In this document: piece by piece, positions 1-7,534 of the stretch
Layout of the letters: every line of letters starts with the position of its first letter
Position numbering within the stretch: position 1 is the stretch's first letter
Source: JBIKWM01 sp044356305
GTDB lineage: Bacteria; Bacteroidota; Bacteroidia; UBA10329
DNA: 64,000 bases
Assembly: GCA_044356305.1 (NCBI GenBank)
Contig: JBIKWM010000017.1
Coordinates: forward strand, 1-64,000
Direction of reading: 5' to 3'
Position numbers and translations under genes: made by a program
Notes under the pieces: generated by a model
Told to the model about the DNA's origin: nothing
Databases searched by the model: none
Seen by the model: the letters and a program-made list of their open reading frames with translations, nothing else

Positions 1-1300
1 GGCCCCGGTTGTCGAGGGTCAGGGCATTGATGACCCGCTCGTTCTCCAACACCTTTTTGCGGTGCAACGACTGCACAAGGCCGGCCTGGAGGATGTCCCA
101 ATCGAGGCCTGCCTGCAACCGTCTGCGATAGATGATCATCTCATCGCTGCTGATGCCGGCCGTTGAATTCTCCTGATACGACCCCGCTGCGCTGAAACCC
201 ACCTCGCGCTTCTGCCTGTCAATGCGCGATGCGATGAGCCTGTCGTTCAGCTTGGCATAATTGACCGAATCGCCTATTGTAGGTCCGTAGAGAGTGGGCA
301 GCATATCGGTGACAGACTTACTGGCACCCTCTTGCCCAATGGCCTTCCGGTGGTCCTCCCACATGCTGCTCAGGTGCCTTATCTGACGTGTGACCAAGGT
401 GTCCCGCTCCATTTTCGACATCGCGTTCAGCGCGCTCCTGGCAGGTTCGGCAGCTTTTGCCGCCTTGGCCGCGGGCTTTGGTTCGGCCTTAACTGCTGGT
501 ACCGGCTCTTTTTTCGGTTCTGGCTTCGGATCCACCTTCACCTCAGTTACGGGGGCCGGCTTAGCCTCAGCAACGACTACTGGGGTTGGCTCCGGCTTCG
601 GCTCCACCTTGGCAACGGGCACCGGCTCGGGCTTCGGCTCTTCCTTTACAACCGGAGTCGGCTCGGGCTTCGGTTCAGGCTTAGGCTCCTCCTTGACAAC
701 AGGAGCAGGCACAGGCTTCGGTTCCTCCTTGGCTACTGGCGTGGGCTCTGGTGCAGGCGCTTTTTTCGGTTCCGCTTTCGGTTCCTCCTTGGGTGCCGGT
801 GCGGCATCTTTCTTCGGTTCCGGCTTTCGGGTAGAAACCGCTGTCCAACTCTGCCCGGCATCACCACTCTTCACCATCACCCATTTGGTGGTGACCGCAT
901 AGGCTGTGGTGCGGTCAACAAAGAACAGACCGCGCAACGGCTCCTCTATTCCGGTGGGGATCAGGGTCCAACTCGCGCCTCCATCGGTGGTGCGCAGCAT
1001 GGTGCCACGGTCGCCACAGGCCAGCCCCAGCTGAGGGCCGAAAAAGGCGATGGAACTCAGATCGGCATCGGTGCCGGTGTTCAACAGGGTCCAGGTCTGT
1101 CCCTTGTCCACACTTTTCAATATCTGCCCCTTGCGGCCTGCCCCGTACCACAGCGACTCGCTCACCACAGCAGTGTCGCGCGGGCTATCGGCAGTGCGAG
1201 CCTGTTCTTGGGCAATGGTAGCAGATGAGAAAAAGATGGAGGTGGCGGCCAGAATGACCAGCACCGAACTCCGTAGGGCCTGCAATGGGCGAGGGGTCAT
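1..1300 (-). CDS. Secreted Ycf48/BNR-repeat protein with Pro/Glu/Lys linker (3' end outside window)
   Basis: Reading leftward from an ATG at 1300 the frame stays open to the window edge (about 433 codons), so the stop lies outside. The first 30 residues are a signal peptide (MTPRPLQALRSSVLVILAAT, then a cleavable region near Ala-Gln). Residues about 40-160 hold two Ycf48/BNR-like turns: SLWYGAGRKGQILKS, GDRGTMLRTTDGG and SWTLIPTG. Residues about 165-300 are a low-complexity linker of EPKPEP/KEEPKP repeats. The last 130 residues form a different domain, with YRRRLQAGLDWDIL near the edge, weakly reminiscent of TolC-like outer-membrane proteins of Bacteroidota. The linker could span periplasm or peptidoglycan; that is inference. 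Complementary frames of the linker are also open and Gly-rich, but they lack a signal peptide and recognisable domains. Confidence 0.8.
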   Translation of the reverse strand, partial: MTPRPLQALRSSVLVILAATSIFFSSATIAQEQARTADSPRDTAVVSESLWYGAGRKGQILKSVDKGQTWTLLNTGTDADLSSIAFFGPQLGLACGDRGTMLRTTDGGASWTLIPTGIEEPLRGLFFVDRTTAYAVTTKWVMVKSGDAGQSWTAVSTRKPEPKKDAAPAPKEEPKAEPKKAPAPEPTPVAKEEPKPVPAPVVKEEPKPEPKPEPTPVVKEEPKPEPVPVAKVEPKPEPTPVVVAEAKPAPVTEVKVDPKPEPKKEPVPAVKAEPKPAAKAAKAAEPARSALNAMSKMERDTLVTRQIRHLSSMWEDHRKAIGQEGASKSVTDMLPTLYGPTIGDSVNYAKLNDRLIASRIDRQKREVGFSAAGSYQENSTAGISSDEMIIYRRRLQAGLDWDILQAGLVQSLHRKKVLENERVINALTLDNRG

Positions 1301-1609
1301 TTTTTTCGAGTGACAAATCTATAGGGATATGTCAATCTCTGACATTTTTCGGATATTAAAATCTGATGACATGAAATAACTGTTTTGCAGCCACTTAGAG
1401 CAGACCACAGGCGCTCATCGGGCAGGCATGGAAATACTATTGCATCACAGGGCCATCCATGCCCGTTTCAATGATCGGAAGTGGGGGGCAGTGCCGATTG
1501 GTCCATCATCCCATTGGTAAAGAGCGCTTTGGAAAGTGATTCTATGCAGTCTTACCAGTAGGGCTATTTCACGTGACAGTGATGTAGGTGGAGCTCGTTG
1601 GGCGGCCTT
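1301..1609. other. Intergenic, no gene seen
   Basis: AT-richer DNA upstream of the leftward secreted-protein gene, so its promoter is expected here. I see no convincing coding frame, RNA gene or strong hairpin. Confidence 0.5.
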
Positions 1610-1742
1610 GGACATTTCCTGTTGCGAAACAGGGGTAAGGGAGCGTGCGCGGGCATTAGGAAGCGTTCCGTAGAGTGAGGTCTTCCGAACGGCCCGGAAC
1701 GCGCGGAAGGCGACCGTCCCCGAGTTTCGCAGGGAAATGTCC
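1610..1742 (-). repeat. 133-bp dispersed element with terminal inverted repeats, copy A
   Basis: The element begins GGACATTTCC and ends GGAAATGTCC. The inverted ends extend imperfectly over about 20 bp (GCGAAAC on both sides). Copy B at 49155-49287 has exactly the same length, opposite orientation and only a handful of substitutions. Homology continues past the right end, through a TTGATTTTTTGATCC segment and AAAAGGATGA, to about 1787. On the minus strand the repeat is open in one frame (VAFRAFRAVRKTSLYGTL), and that frame is also kept in copy B. No transposase is present, so it is MITE-like or an extended palindromic repeat. Confidence 0.75.
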
Positions 1743-1919
1743 ACAAGCCTTGATTTTTTGATCCTTTTGTATCAAGACAAAAGGATGAACAAGGACATTC
1801 TCAAGCAAGCAAGAGGAAAACTGGTACAATTCTGGGCAATCACCCTTTGAAGTGTCGAATAGGGTAGGGCGCTATCAATGCTGATCGACACGCCAATAAA
1901 GGCCAACGGTACTATCCGC
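1743..1919. other. Flank of the 133-bp repeat and intergenic DNA
   Basis: The first 45 bases continue the homology with the copy near 49.1 kb. They include CTTTTGTATCAAGACAAAAG, an imperfect hairpin. The remainder lies downstream of the WYL regulator stop and holds nothing I can recognise. Confidence 0.4.
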
Positions 1920-2912
1920 TCACCGCATGCTGTCCACCTCGTCTTTCAACGATGCTGGGCTCAGCACCTCTGCCTGACGGCCATACGAGAGGATGGTGGA
2001 CCTTAGTTCGGGGCCGATGATCACTTTCATCTCAATGACCATCCCATCCTTATCCTCCGACACCACACGCTGTGTAGGGTGCAGCGGCTGGGCCTTGGCA
2101 AATCGGCCGGGCACTGTGCCCAACCTGATCCTCACCTTCTCCACCTTGCCACCGGCCGTGATGCCGAAACTGTGGCGGAACAGCGCATCGGCATCGAAAC
2201 CCTTCACCGCATCAAAATACCTGCCCGTTGTATGCAGTTCGCTTATCCTGTCCAGCCCAAAGGTCTTAATAGCGTTCTTTCCCGGCTCGGCACCCAGCAC
2301 ATACCAGCGGTTGCGGTACTCTTTTAGCAGGCAGGGCCTGATGGTGCGCTCTGTTGACCGGCCATCGAGAAATGAAAGATAATCGAACCGTAATTCCTCT
2401 TTTTCCCTAATTGCTTTTAAAAGCACGGGCATGTGCTGCGTACCCTCGGCCATGGGCGTGCTCTCAAACTGCACAAAACGCTCTATGGTATCATCGTCTG
2501 TGCCGGCCGAAAGACTCATTCTGTTGAATATCTTTTGAATGGCCGAACCGAACGGATTGAAGATATCGAGGTTGCGGAACTGGAACAGGGTGGTGGCCGC
2601 CAGGCGGATGGCCTCTTTCTCCTCTTCGCTCAGGCTCACCTCTCTGATGGTGTAATCGGGGTCGGTGTAGTAATAGCCGCTGTACCTGCGCGAGTAGCAG
2701 ATAGGGGCCTTGAACCCCAGGTCCTCCTCTTCCTTCATGGCCCGCAGGTCCTTCTCAATTGTGCTCTTGCTCACCCGCCCCGAATCGCCTCCGTACAGGT
2801 GCAGTTCGCAGGCCTGGCGCAGCTCCTCTAAGGTGCGGTAACGGTGGCCCTTGGTGGTGAGGCACTCGTCTATGATGCGGTAGCGCAGCAGCGCGTACTT
2901 GTTGGCAGGCAT
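1920..2912 (-). CDS. WYL-domain transcriptional regulator
   Basis: A 330-residue protein. The chosen start is MPANKYALLRYRIID, the usual beginning of this family in Bacteroidota; an upstream in-frame start would add 12 poorly conserved residues. Residues 1-75 form a winged helix (TLEELRQACELHL, then SKSTIEKDLRAMK as recognition region). The middle and C-terminal parts form a WYL domain: LRFDYLSF, RTIRPCLLKEYRNRWYVLG and FGLDRISEL. WYL regulators sense ligands, often nucleic acids or nucleotides, and control DNA-damage, defence or metabolic genes. No defence genes are adjacent here, so the target is unknown. The gene stands alone with repeats on both sides. Confidence 0.88.
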   Translation of the reverse strand: MPANKYALLRYRIIDECLTTKGHRYRTLEELRQACELHLYGGDSGRVSKSTIEKDLRAMKEEEDLGFKAPICYSRRYSGYYYTDPDYTIREVSLSEEEKEAIRLAATTLFQFRNLDIFNPFGSAIQKIFNRMSLSAGTDDDTIERFVQFESTPMAEGTQHMPVLLKAIREKEELRFDYLSFLDGRSTERTIRPCLLKEYRNRWYVLGAEPGKNAIKTFGLDRISELHTTGRYFDAVKGFDADALFRHSFGITAGGKVEKVRIRLGTVPGRFAKAQPLHPTQRVVSEDKDGMVIEMKVIIGPELRSTILSYGRQAEVLSPASLKDEVDSMR

Positions 2913-2973
2913 GGCCCTAAAAGTAGACCTATTGGCTGCCACTTGCAAGCAATCGGCCCGAACAGGTGCTGCG

Positions 2974-3306
2974 TTGCTCCCCCACTTTTTTTTGTGCCAA
3001 TGGCGTGGGTTCTGGACAAGGGGGCAGGGCTTTTTGCAGGTCGGATAACTCGTCTCTTCAGATCAGATTCAACCATGTTCATACCCTCAGCAGGTCTTTC
3101 CGTACCGCCAGCGTACTTCTACAGTACTTGAGCGGCTGTTTCCGTACCGCCAGCGTACTTCTACAGTACCTCAGCGGCTTTCTCCGAGCTTTCAGTGGCT
3201 TTCTGCGTACCGCAAGCAGTCGCTACCGTATCGTAGAAGTGCGCTGATTGGCCATCGAAACGCAGGCCGAAATGCATCTGTAACCGTGTACGGCCACCGA
3301 AGCTGT
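2974..3306. repeat. Large dispersed repeat, copy R1 (333 bp)
   Basis: Direct repeat of 5498-5877. Shared landmarks, in order: TTGCTC, GTGGCGTGGGTTCTGGACAA, TTTTTGCAGGTCGGATAACT, a 21-bp array, TGGCCATCGAAACGCAG and AAGCTGT. The 21-bp array occupies 3097-3243 with seven units. R1 and R2 lie on either side of the flavoprotein gene at 3691-4944. No reading frame looks like a gene. Confidence 0.8.
3097..3243. repeat. 21-bp periodic array inside R1 (7 units)
   Basis: Units start at 3097, 3118, 3139, 3160, 3181, 3202 and 3223. They alternate between a TTTCCGTACCGCCAGCGTAC type and a TCTACAGTAC...AGCGGCT type, with TCTCCG and TCTGCG variants. GTACTTCTACAGTAC forms a small hairpin and occurs twice. 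Confidence 0.75.
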
Positions 3307-3690
3307 TCCCCGCTTGAACAAGTATTCCGAAAGATCACCCATGCGGAAAAAGACACACGAAGCCTGTGACTTCGCAATAACGCCAAACCGCTTTATCTTG
3401 GCAATGTCTTTTGAAACACCACCCCCAGCAACGAAAGGAATTATGCCGAACTACAGGGGCTGCTTGATGTACTGACCACATACTGAAGCAACGGAAGTAT
3501 GGAATGCCATGCTCATAGATCGGTCACATACCGATTGTATTCTCCGCCACGCGAGTGGTCCTGCGGAATACTCGTGCGGGGAGGGATATCCCGCTGGGGC
3601 GCATGGCATACGCCCTGTCAATCTCTCCTCTCTTCCTGGGCGGCATGGCATGCGCCCACATTCATCTGAATCTGGAAAGCGATGCCCTGG
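3307..3690. other. Intergenic with two REP-like palindromes
   Basis: Two related imperfect hairpins lie at 3597-3615 (GGGCGCATGGCATACGCCC) and 3638-3657 (GGGCG...CGCCC around CATGGCATG). A third relative is at 5143-5161. No gene is convincing; short open frames here show no recognisable domain. Confidence 0.5.
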
Positions 3691-4944
3691 TCACCTTCCA
3701 CCGGAACTGAACCGCATCCTGAGGTAATGACCCACCGTTTTCCACAGATTGCCACTGTTCATCAGTCCATTCAGGAGGGTGTGACTCGAGAACAGAGTTG
3801 CCATGTTCGCTGCGCGGAGTACGATTGCGGGCGGAAGCCAGAAGAACAGATAGTACCCGGTTCGGCCCACTTTGAGTGAATTGTGCAGACGGTCATGCAC
3901 CAATTTGCTGAAATCGTAGGTCATACGTGCCGAAAAATCCTGACTGTCAATACAGGCTGCGGCCTTGGCCGCTGCCAGCCGTCCGGTGATCATGGCGTGC
4001 CCTATCCCATTGGCATTGATGGGGTCAGCCAGCCCTGCCGCATCCCCTATCAGCAGGTAATTGTCACCGGATATCTTTCTGTTCCTCACACCCAGATGCA
4101 ACGAGGCACCCGAGACCTCGCCCACCAGCTCTGCCGCTTGAAAACGGTCTCTGCAAAAGGGATGGTACCTTACCACATCCTCCAATATCTTCTTCGGATT
4201 TGCCTTTCGCCTTATCACCTCATGGCTGCGGATGATCACACTCACACTCACCGTTCCGTCAGCCATCGGAACAAGACAGATTCCTCCCGGTATTACCTCA
4301 CGCGTCAGCAGTGCCTGGGTGATGTCGCCCATACCCGTCACCCCTTTGTAATAGGCCCGCAGGCCCACCGCGTATTCCTTTGGGACAAAGGATAGACCGC
4401 CCAGTGTACGGGCCAGATGCGAGTTTGACCCCGAGGCTACTATCACCAGACGGGCATGTATCTCCCGTGTCCTGTCCTTGCTGTACAGGATGATCCCTCC
4501 ATCTGCGGTTCTTTCATGATCATGTATCGAACATGTCTCTACAAGCTGGATCAAAGGGTGTTTTTGGGCCTCTTCCCATAGGAAATAATCAAAATCTATC
4601 CTCTTGCACGAGAAGCAGTTCTCTATGCCCAACCTATTATTTGCCTCAGAGTTGAGCGATACGTGAAATTGCTTCCCGTTCGGTGCATTGAAATAAAATC
4701 CATTGATGGGCCTGATGATATCCCTTCTGGCCTTGAGGCGGTGATAGAGATCGGGCGACAGCTCATACAGGGTCCTTAGCACATTGCTCGTCAGTGCATC
4801 CCCATCTGCCTTATGCCTTGGGAATGTGGCTTTCTCAACCACTACCGATGGAATACCGCGCTGGGCCAGATCCAATGACGCCATCAGTCCGCCCGGCCCT
4901 GCACCCACAATGCAGATAGTTTGTCTGATGATCTGTTCCGGCAT
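3691..4944 (-). CDS. FAD-dependent oxidoreductase, geranylgeranyl reductase family
   Basis: 417 residues from MPEQIIRQTICIVGAGPGG; an upstream ATG would add seven residues. The Rossmann FAD motif GAGPGG is at residues 14-19. It is followed by a VVVEKATFPRHKADGD segment, where other family members have a Cys-Gly-Asp. The second FAD motif GDAAGLADPINANGIG lies near residue 300. These enzymes reduce isoprenoid double bonds or hydroxylate aromatic substrates; the substrate here cannot be told. The C-terminal third has two short hydrophobic stretches (YYLFFWLPPAIVLRA), suggesting membrane association. It is a monocistronic gene isolated between the two large repeats. Confidence 0.87.
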   Translation of the reverse strand: MPEQIIRQTICIVGAGPGGLMASLDLAQRGIPSVVVEKATFPRHKADGDALTSNVLRTLYELSPDLYHRLKARRDIIRPINGFYFNAPNGKQFHVSLNSEANNRLGIENCFSCKRIDFDYFLWEEAQKHPLIQLVETCSIHDHERTADGGIILYSKDRTREIHARLVIVASGSNSHLARTLGGLSFVPKEYAVGLRAYYKGVTGMGDITQALLTREVIPGGICLVPMADGTVSVSVIIRSHEVIRRKANPKKILEDVVRYHPFCRDRFQAAELVGEVSGASLHLGVRNRKISGDNYLLIGDAAGLADPINANGIGHAMITGRLAAAKAAACIDSQDFSARMTYDFSKLVHDRLHNSLKVGRTGYYLFFWLPPAIVLRAANMATLFSSHTLLNGLMNSGNLWKTVGHYLRMRFSSGGR

Positions 4945-5142
4945 CTGAGATATTCGCGATCGCACAGGCCGATGGGCTATTGAGCGGCCGAAGGAATGAG
5001 AGATTTCGCCAACGGCCTCATGCCACGGACAGGTTCAGTTCGGGTGGCGAATTACACCATTATGTTGATGCGCAGTGCATCTGTTCAGCCACTTTGTTAG
5101 GGTGCGTGAATTTGGGCGCAGGAATTCAGGGCGAAGGATATC

Positions 5143-5169
5143 GGGCGCATGCCGTGCGCCCTTTTAAAT
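5143..5169 (+). terminator. GC hairpin followed by T-rich tract
   Basis: GGGCGCATGCCGTGCGCCC forms a perfect 7-bp stem with a 5-nt loop and is followed by TTTTAAATT. It fits an intrinsic terminator reading rightward, but no rightward gene precedes it. The same stem core occurs near 3600 and 3640, so it may be a REP-like element. Confidence 0.45.
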
Positions 5170-5505
5170 TGATTGGATGCTTTTGGCCAAGCCGATGCCT
5201 GCAATCACTGCCAGCATGATTGCGATCGGCCCGTGCAGGGTTGCGATCTGTCCGTGCAGGGTTGCGATCTGTCCTTGCAGGGTTGCGATCGGCCCGTGCA
5301 GGGTTGCGATCAGTCCGTGCAGGGCTGCGATCGGCCCGTGCAGGGTTGCGATCAGTCCATGCAGGGTTGCGGTCTTTCCGTGCAGGGTTGCGATCGGCCC
5401 GTGCAGGGTTGCGATCGGCCCGTGCAGGGTTGCGATCGGCCCGTGCAGGGTTGCGATCAGTCCATGCAGGGTTGCGATCTCTCCGAACAAGGCTACTTTG
5501 CTCAC
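5164..5505 (-). CDS. Possible small heptad-repeat membrane protein encoded by the 21-bp array
   Basis: From a GTG at 5505 this frame gives 113 residues: MSKVALFGE, then about 12 heptads of the type IATLHGP, then a hydrophobic tail (IMLAVIAGIGLAKS). Ile and Leu fall on the a and d positions of a heptad, as in a coiled coil ending in a membrane anchor, although Gly-Pro in each unit argues against a regular helix. Because the unit is 21 bp and lacks stops, several frames on both strands are open, so openness is weak evidence. The hydrophobic tail outside the repeat favours this frame slightly. I do not recognise a family. Confidence 0.3.
   Translation of the reverse strand: MSKVALFGEIATLHGLIATLHGPIATLHGPIATLHGPIATLHGKTATLHGLIATLHGPIAALHGLIATLHGPIATLQGQIATLHGQIATLHGPIAIMLAVIAGIGLAKSIQSI
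5220..5492. repeat. 21-bp tandem array 1 (13 units)
   Basis: Thirteen head-to-tail 21-bp units run from 5220 to 5492. The core is TTGCGATC, then a variable triplet (GGC, TGT, CAG, TCT or TTT), then a conserved GTGCAGG half. GCGATCGGCCC, shared with the array at 5913, appears in the commonest variant. Point variation falls mostly at the same positions. It abuts repeat R2 directly. Confidence 0.95.
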
Positions 5506-5877
5506 CCCCCACCCCTTTTTATTGAACCAGTGGCGTGGGTTCTGGACAAGGGGGAGGGCTTTTTGCAGGTCGGATAACTCGTCTCTGCAGATCAGATTCG
5601 ATCTTGTCCATAACCTCAGCAGATCTTTCAGTACCGCCAGCGTACTTCTACAGTACCTCAGCGGCTGTTTCCGTACCGCAAGCGTACTTCTACAGTACCC
5701 AAGCGGCTTTCTCCGGGCTTCCAGCGGCTTTCTGCGTACCGCAAGCGGATTTCTCCGGGCGTTCAGCGGCTTTCTGCGTACCGCAAGCAGGCGCTACCGT
5801 ACCGTAGAAGTGCGCTGCTTGGCCATCGAAACGCAGACCGACATGCATCTGTACCCGTGTGCGGCCAACGAAGCTGT
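5498..5877. repeat. Large dispersed repeat, copy R2 (380 bp)
   Basis: Direct repeat of 2974-3306 with the same order of landmarks. Its internal 21-bp array has nine units instead of seven, which explains 42 of the 47 extra bases. R2 is sandwiched between array 1 and array 2. Confidence 0.8.
5626..5814. repeat. 21-bp periodic array inside R2 (9 units)
   Basis: Units start every 21 bp at 5626, 5647, 5668, 5689, 5710, 5731, 5752, 5773 and 5794. Two extra units (from 5731, TCTGCGTACCGCAAGC and TCTCCGGGCGTTCAGCGG) are absent from R1, so the difference between copies is a whole-unit expansion or loss. Confidence 0.8.
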
Positions 5878-5912
5878 CACAACGTGCTGAGACATTTCTT
5901 TTGACATTCCTA

Positions 5913-6038
5913 ACACTCAAGCGATCTCTCCAAACACTCAAGCGATCGTCCCAAACACTCAAGCGATCGTCCCAAACACTCAAGCGATCGGCCCAAACAC
6001 TCAAGCGATCGGCCCAAACACTCAAGCGATCGGTCTCC
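5913..6038. repeat. 21-bp tandem array 2 (6 units)
   Basis: Six units begin with ACACTCAAGCGATC at 5913, 5934, 5955, 5976, 5997 and 6018. They differ only in the following bases (TCTCC, GTCCC, GGCCC, GGTCT). The GCGATCGGCCC core is the same as in array 1, although the remainder of the unit is unrelated. Confidence 0.95.
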
Positions 6039-6223
6039 CAGCTTTTCCCGTACTTCGGGTGTAAGTACCTGTAGTTTACCCGTTTCTCTCTACCTAAATA
6101 TAGGGCCCCGATCTTCCGCCTGCCGCTACGACCAGCTAAACCTCATACACCCTGCCCATGAACCTAAAATTGTTGAACTTTGGTGAACTGAACAGATGGG
6201 AAGGCATGAGAAGACAGGCTACT
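6039..6223. other. Intergenic, no gene seen
   Basis: DNA between the end of array 2 and the hairpin module. I see no coding frame or RNA gene. Confidence 0.4.
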
Positions 6224-6379
6224 GGGTGGGCTGGAGCCCACCGAATAGAACGGACGAGGGAAAGACCCTCGCCCGAGTGCAACGCACAGCCTCGCTCGGG
6301 CGGGTGGGCTGGAGCCCACCGAATAGAACGGACGAGGGAAAGACCCTCGCCCGAGTGCAACGCACAGCCTCGCTCGGGC
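6224..6379. repeat. 78-bp direct duplication rich in hairpins
   Basis: Two essentially identical 78-bp units start at 6224 and 6302. Each contains GGTGGGCTGGAGCCCACC (an 8-bp stem around GG), CGAGGGAAAGACCCTCG (6-bp stem) and CCCGAG...CTCGGG around GTGCAACGCACAGC. Three stem-loops in series per unit resemble a BIME/REP-type module or a structured transcript. The distal open frames look like shadows of the repeat. Confidence 0.85.
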
Positions 6380-6583
6380 GGGGACGTGAATCGGACATAG
6401 TTCGACCCAATGCAGCACGGGTCTTTCGGGCCGATTACCTTGCCAGAGCACCGAAAGGACACCCAGACCCATCAAGCGTCCCGCAGGATCACTTTTTCAT
6501 TATTAAAGTGGGGCGGTCGGTTACGCGCATGGCATTGGCCATGGCATGCGTAAGTAATTTGGCACACACCAAAGGCACGGCAC

Positions 6584-7447
6584 TTGGCGCCCATCACCGA
6601 CAGCACCGCGATACCGTTGCACAACCTGCATGCAGGGGGCGAGACCAGCCTGTTCATCCGTGCCATTTCGCACAGCAACCAGTACGACTTTACACGCAGG
6701 CACCGCCACAGCTATTACGAGATCCTGTTCTTTGAGAAGGGGGGTGGCCGCCAGCTCATCGACTTTCAGGACATGGAGGTGCAGGACCACGCCTGCTATC
6801 TGGTGCACCCCAACCAGATACACCTGCTCAACCGTCACCCCGATTCGCGCGGGCGGCTCATCCAGTTCCGTGCGGGCGCGGTGATATCAGCGCAGGTGCT
6901 GACCAGGCTGCGCGGTCGGATTTGGGACGGGGTGGGGGCGGCCGTTTATGAGAACGACCCCACGCGCTCTGCTGCCTTTGCGCTACTGCTCGACCAGTTA
7001 CTGCAGGGGCCCGTTGACCCCGAGCACCACTCAGAGCGCAACCTGCATCTGCTTCAGGTGCTGCTGTTTGACCTGCTCGATGTGCAGCAGGAAACCCAGG
7101 GTGTGCGTCCGTCTGATTCTGACCTGAACCGCTTCCTGCAACTGGTCGATGCACACTTCAAGGAGCAGCATTCCGTGCAGTTTTACCTCAGTCGGCTCGA
7201 TGTGAGCGAGAAACGTCTGGGTGGCCTCACACGGCAGCATCTGGGTGTATCGCCCCTGCAGGCCATACACCAGCGGCTACTGCTCGAGATAAGGCGGTCG
7301 CTGCTCTTTGCCGAGGATTCGCACAAGGAGATGGCCTATGCGCTGGGCTTCGACAGCCCATCGAGCTTTTCGGCCTTTGTGAAGAAGAAGACCGGCATGG
7401 CCCCCTCTGAGCTGCAGGCGGCCGTGGGCGGAATTCAAAAGGGATAG
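6584..7447 (+). CDS. AraC-family transcriptional regulator
   Basis: 287 residues. No ATG is available; TTG at 6584, with AAAGG about 9 nt upstream, is the only plausible start before the domain. The N-terminal half is a cupin sensor (HRHSYYEILFFEKGGGRQL, CYLVHPNQIHLL). The last 100 residues are a double helix-turn-helix: FYLSRLDVSEKRLGGLTRQ, then EMAYALGFDSPSSFSAFVKK and a TGMAPSEL-type end. Such proteins usually activate a nearby or distant metabolic gene on ligand binding. The next gene, a secreted T9SS protein, starts 87 nt downstream on the same strand, which could make it a target, though this is inference. Confidence 0.88.
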   Translation: MAPITDSTAIPLHNLHAGGETSLFIRAISHSNQYDFTRRHRHSYYEILFFEKGGGRQLIDFQDMEVQDHACYLVHPNQIHLLNRHPDSRGRLIQFRAGAVISAQVLTRLRGRIWDGVGAAVYENDPTRSAAFALLLDQLLQGPVDPEHHSERNLHLLQVLLFDLLDVQQETQGVRPSDSDLNRFLQLVDAHFKEQHSVQFYLSRLDVSEKRLGGLTRQHLGVSPLQAIHQRLLLEIRRSLLFAEDSHKEMAYALGFDSPSSFSAFVKKKTGMAPSELQAAVGGIQKG

Positions 7448-7534
7448 GCCGGAATTCCTAACAGCCCTGCATGGGGGCCTCAGGACATTTGTGGTGCTGA
7501 ATGCAACTGAATGTTCAACCAACACTACCTGATC

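Noticed and set aside
390..902. Long Gly/Ser-rich open frame on the plus strand
   Set aside because: It is the complement of the Pro/Glu/Lys-coding linker of the leftward secreted protein, which has a signal peptide and recognisable domains; the plus-strand reading has neither.
1445..1744. A 99-residue protein reading through the 133-bp repeat
   Set aside because: The frame is conserved between copies, but only the repeat itself is; outside it the reading diverges at once, so a repeat annotation is safer.
5126..5512. Frame with RNPARAD repeats on the minus strand and Cys/Val-rich frames on the plus strand
   Set aside because: All arise from a 21-bp unit without stops; the alternatives show no start context, signal or non-repeat domain. 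Only the frame with a hydrophobic tail was kept as a weak candidate.
5220..6038. CRISPR array
   Set aside because: Units are contiguous 21-bp tandem copies without unique spacers and no cas genes are in the window.
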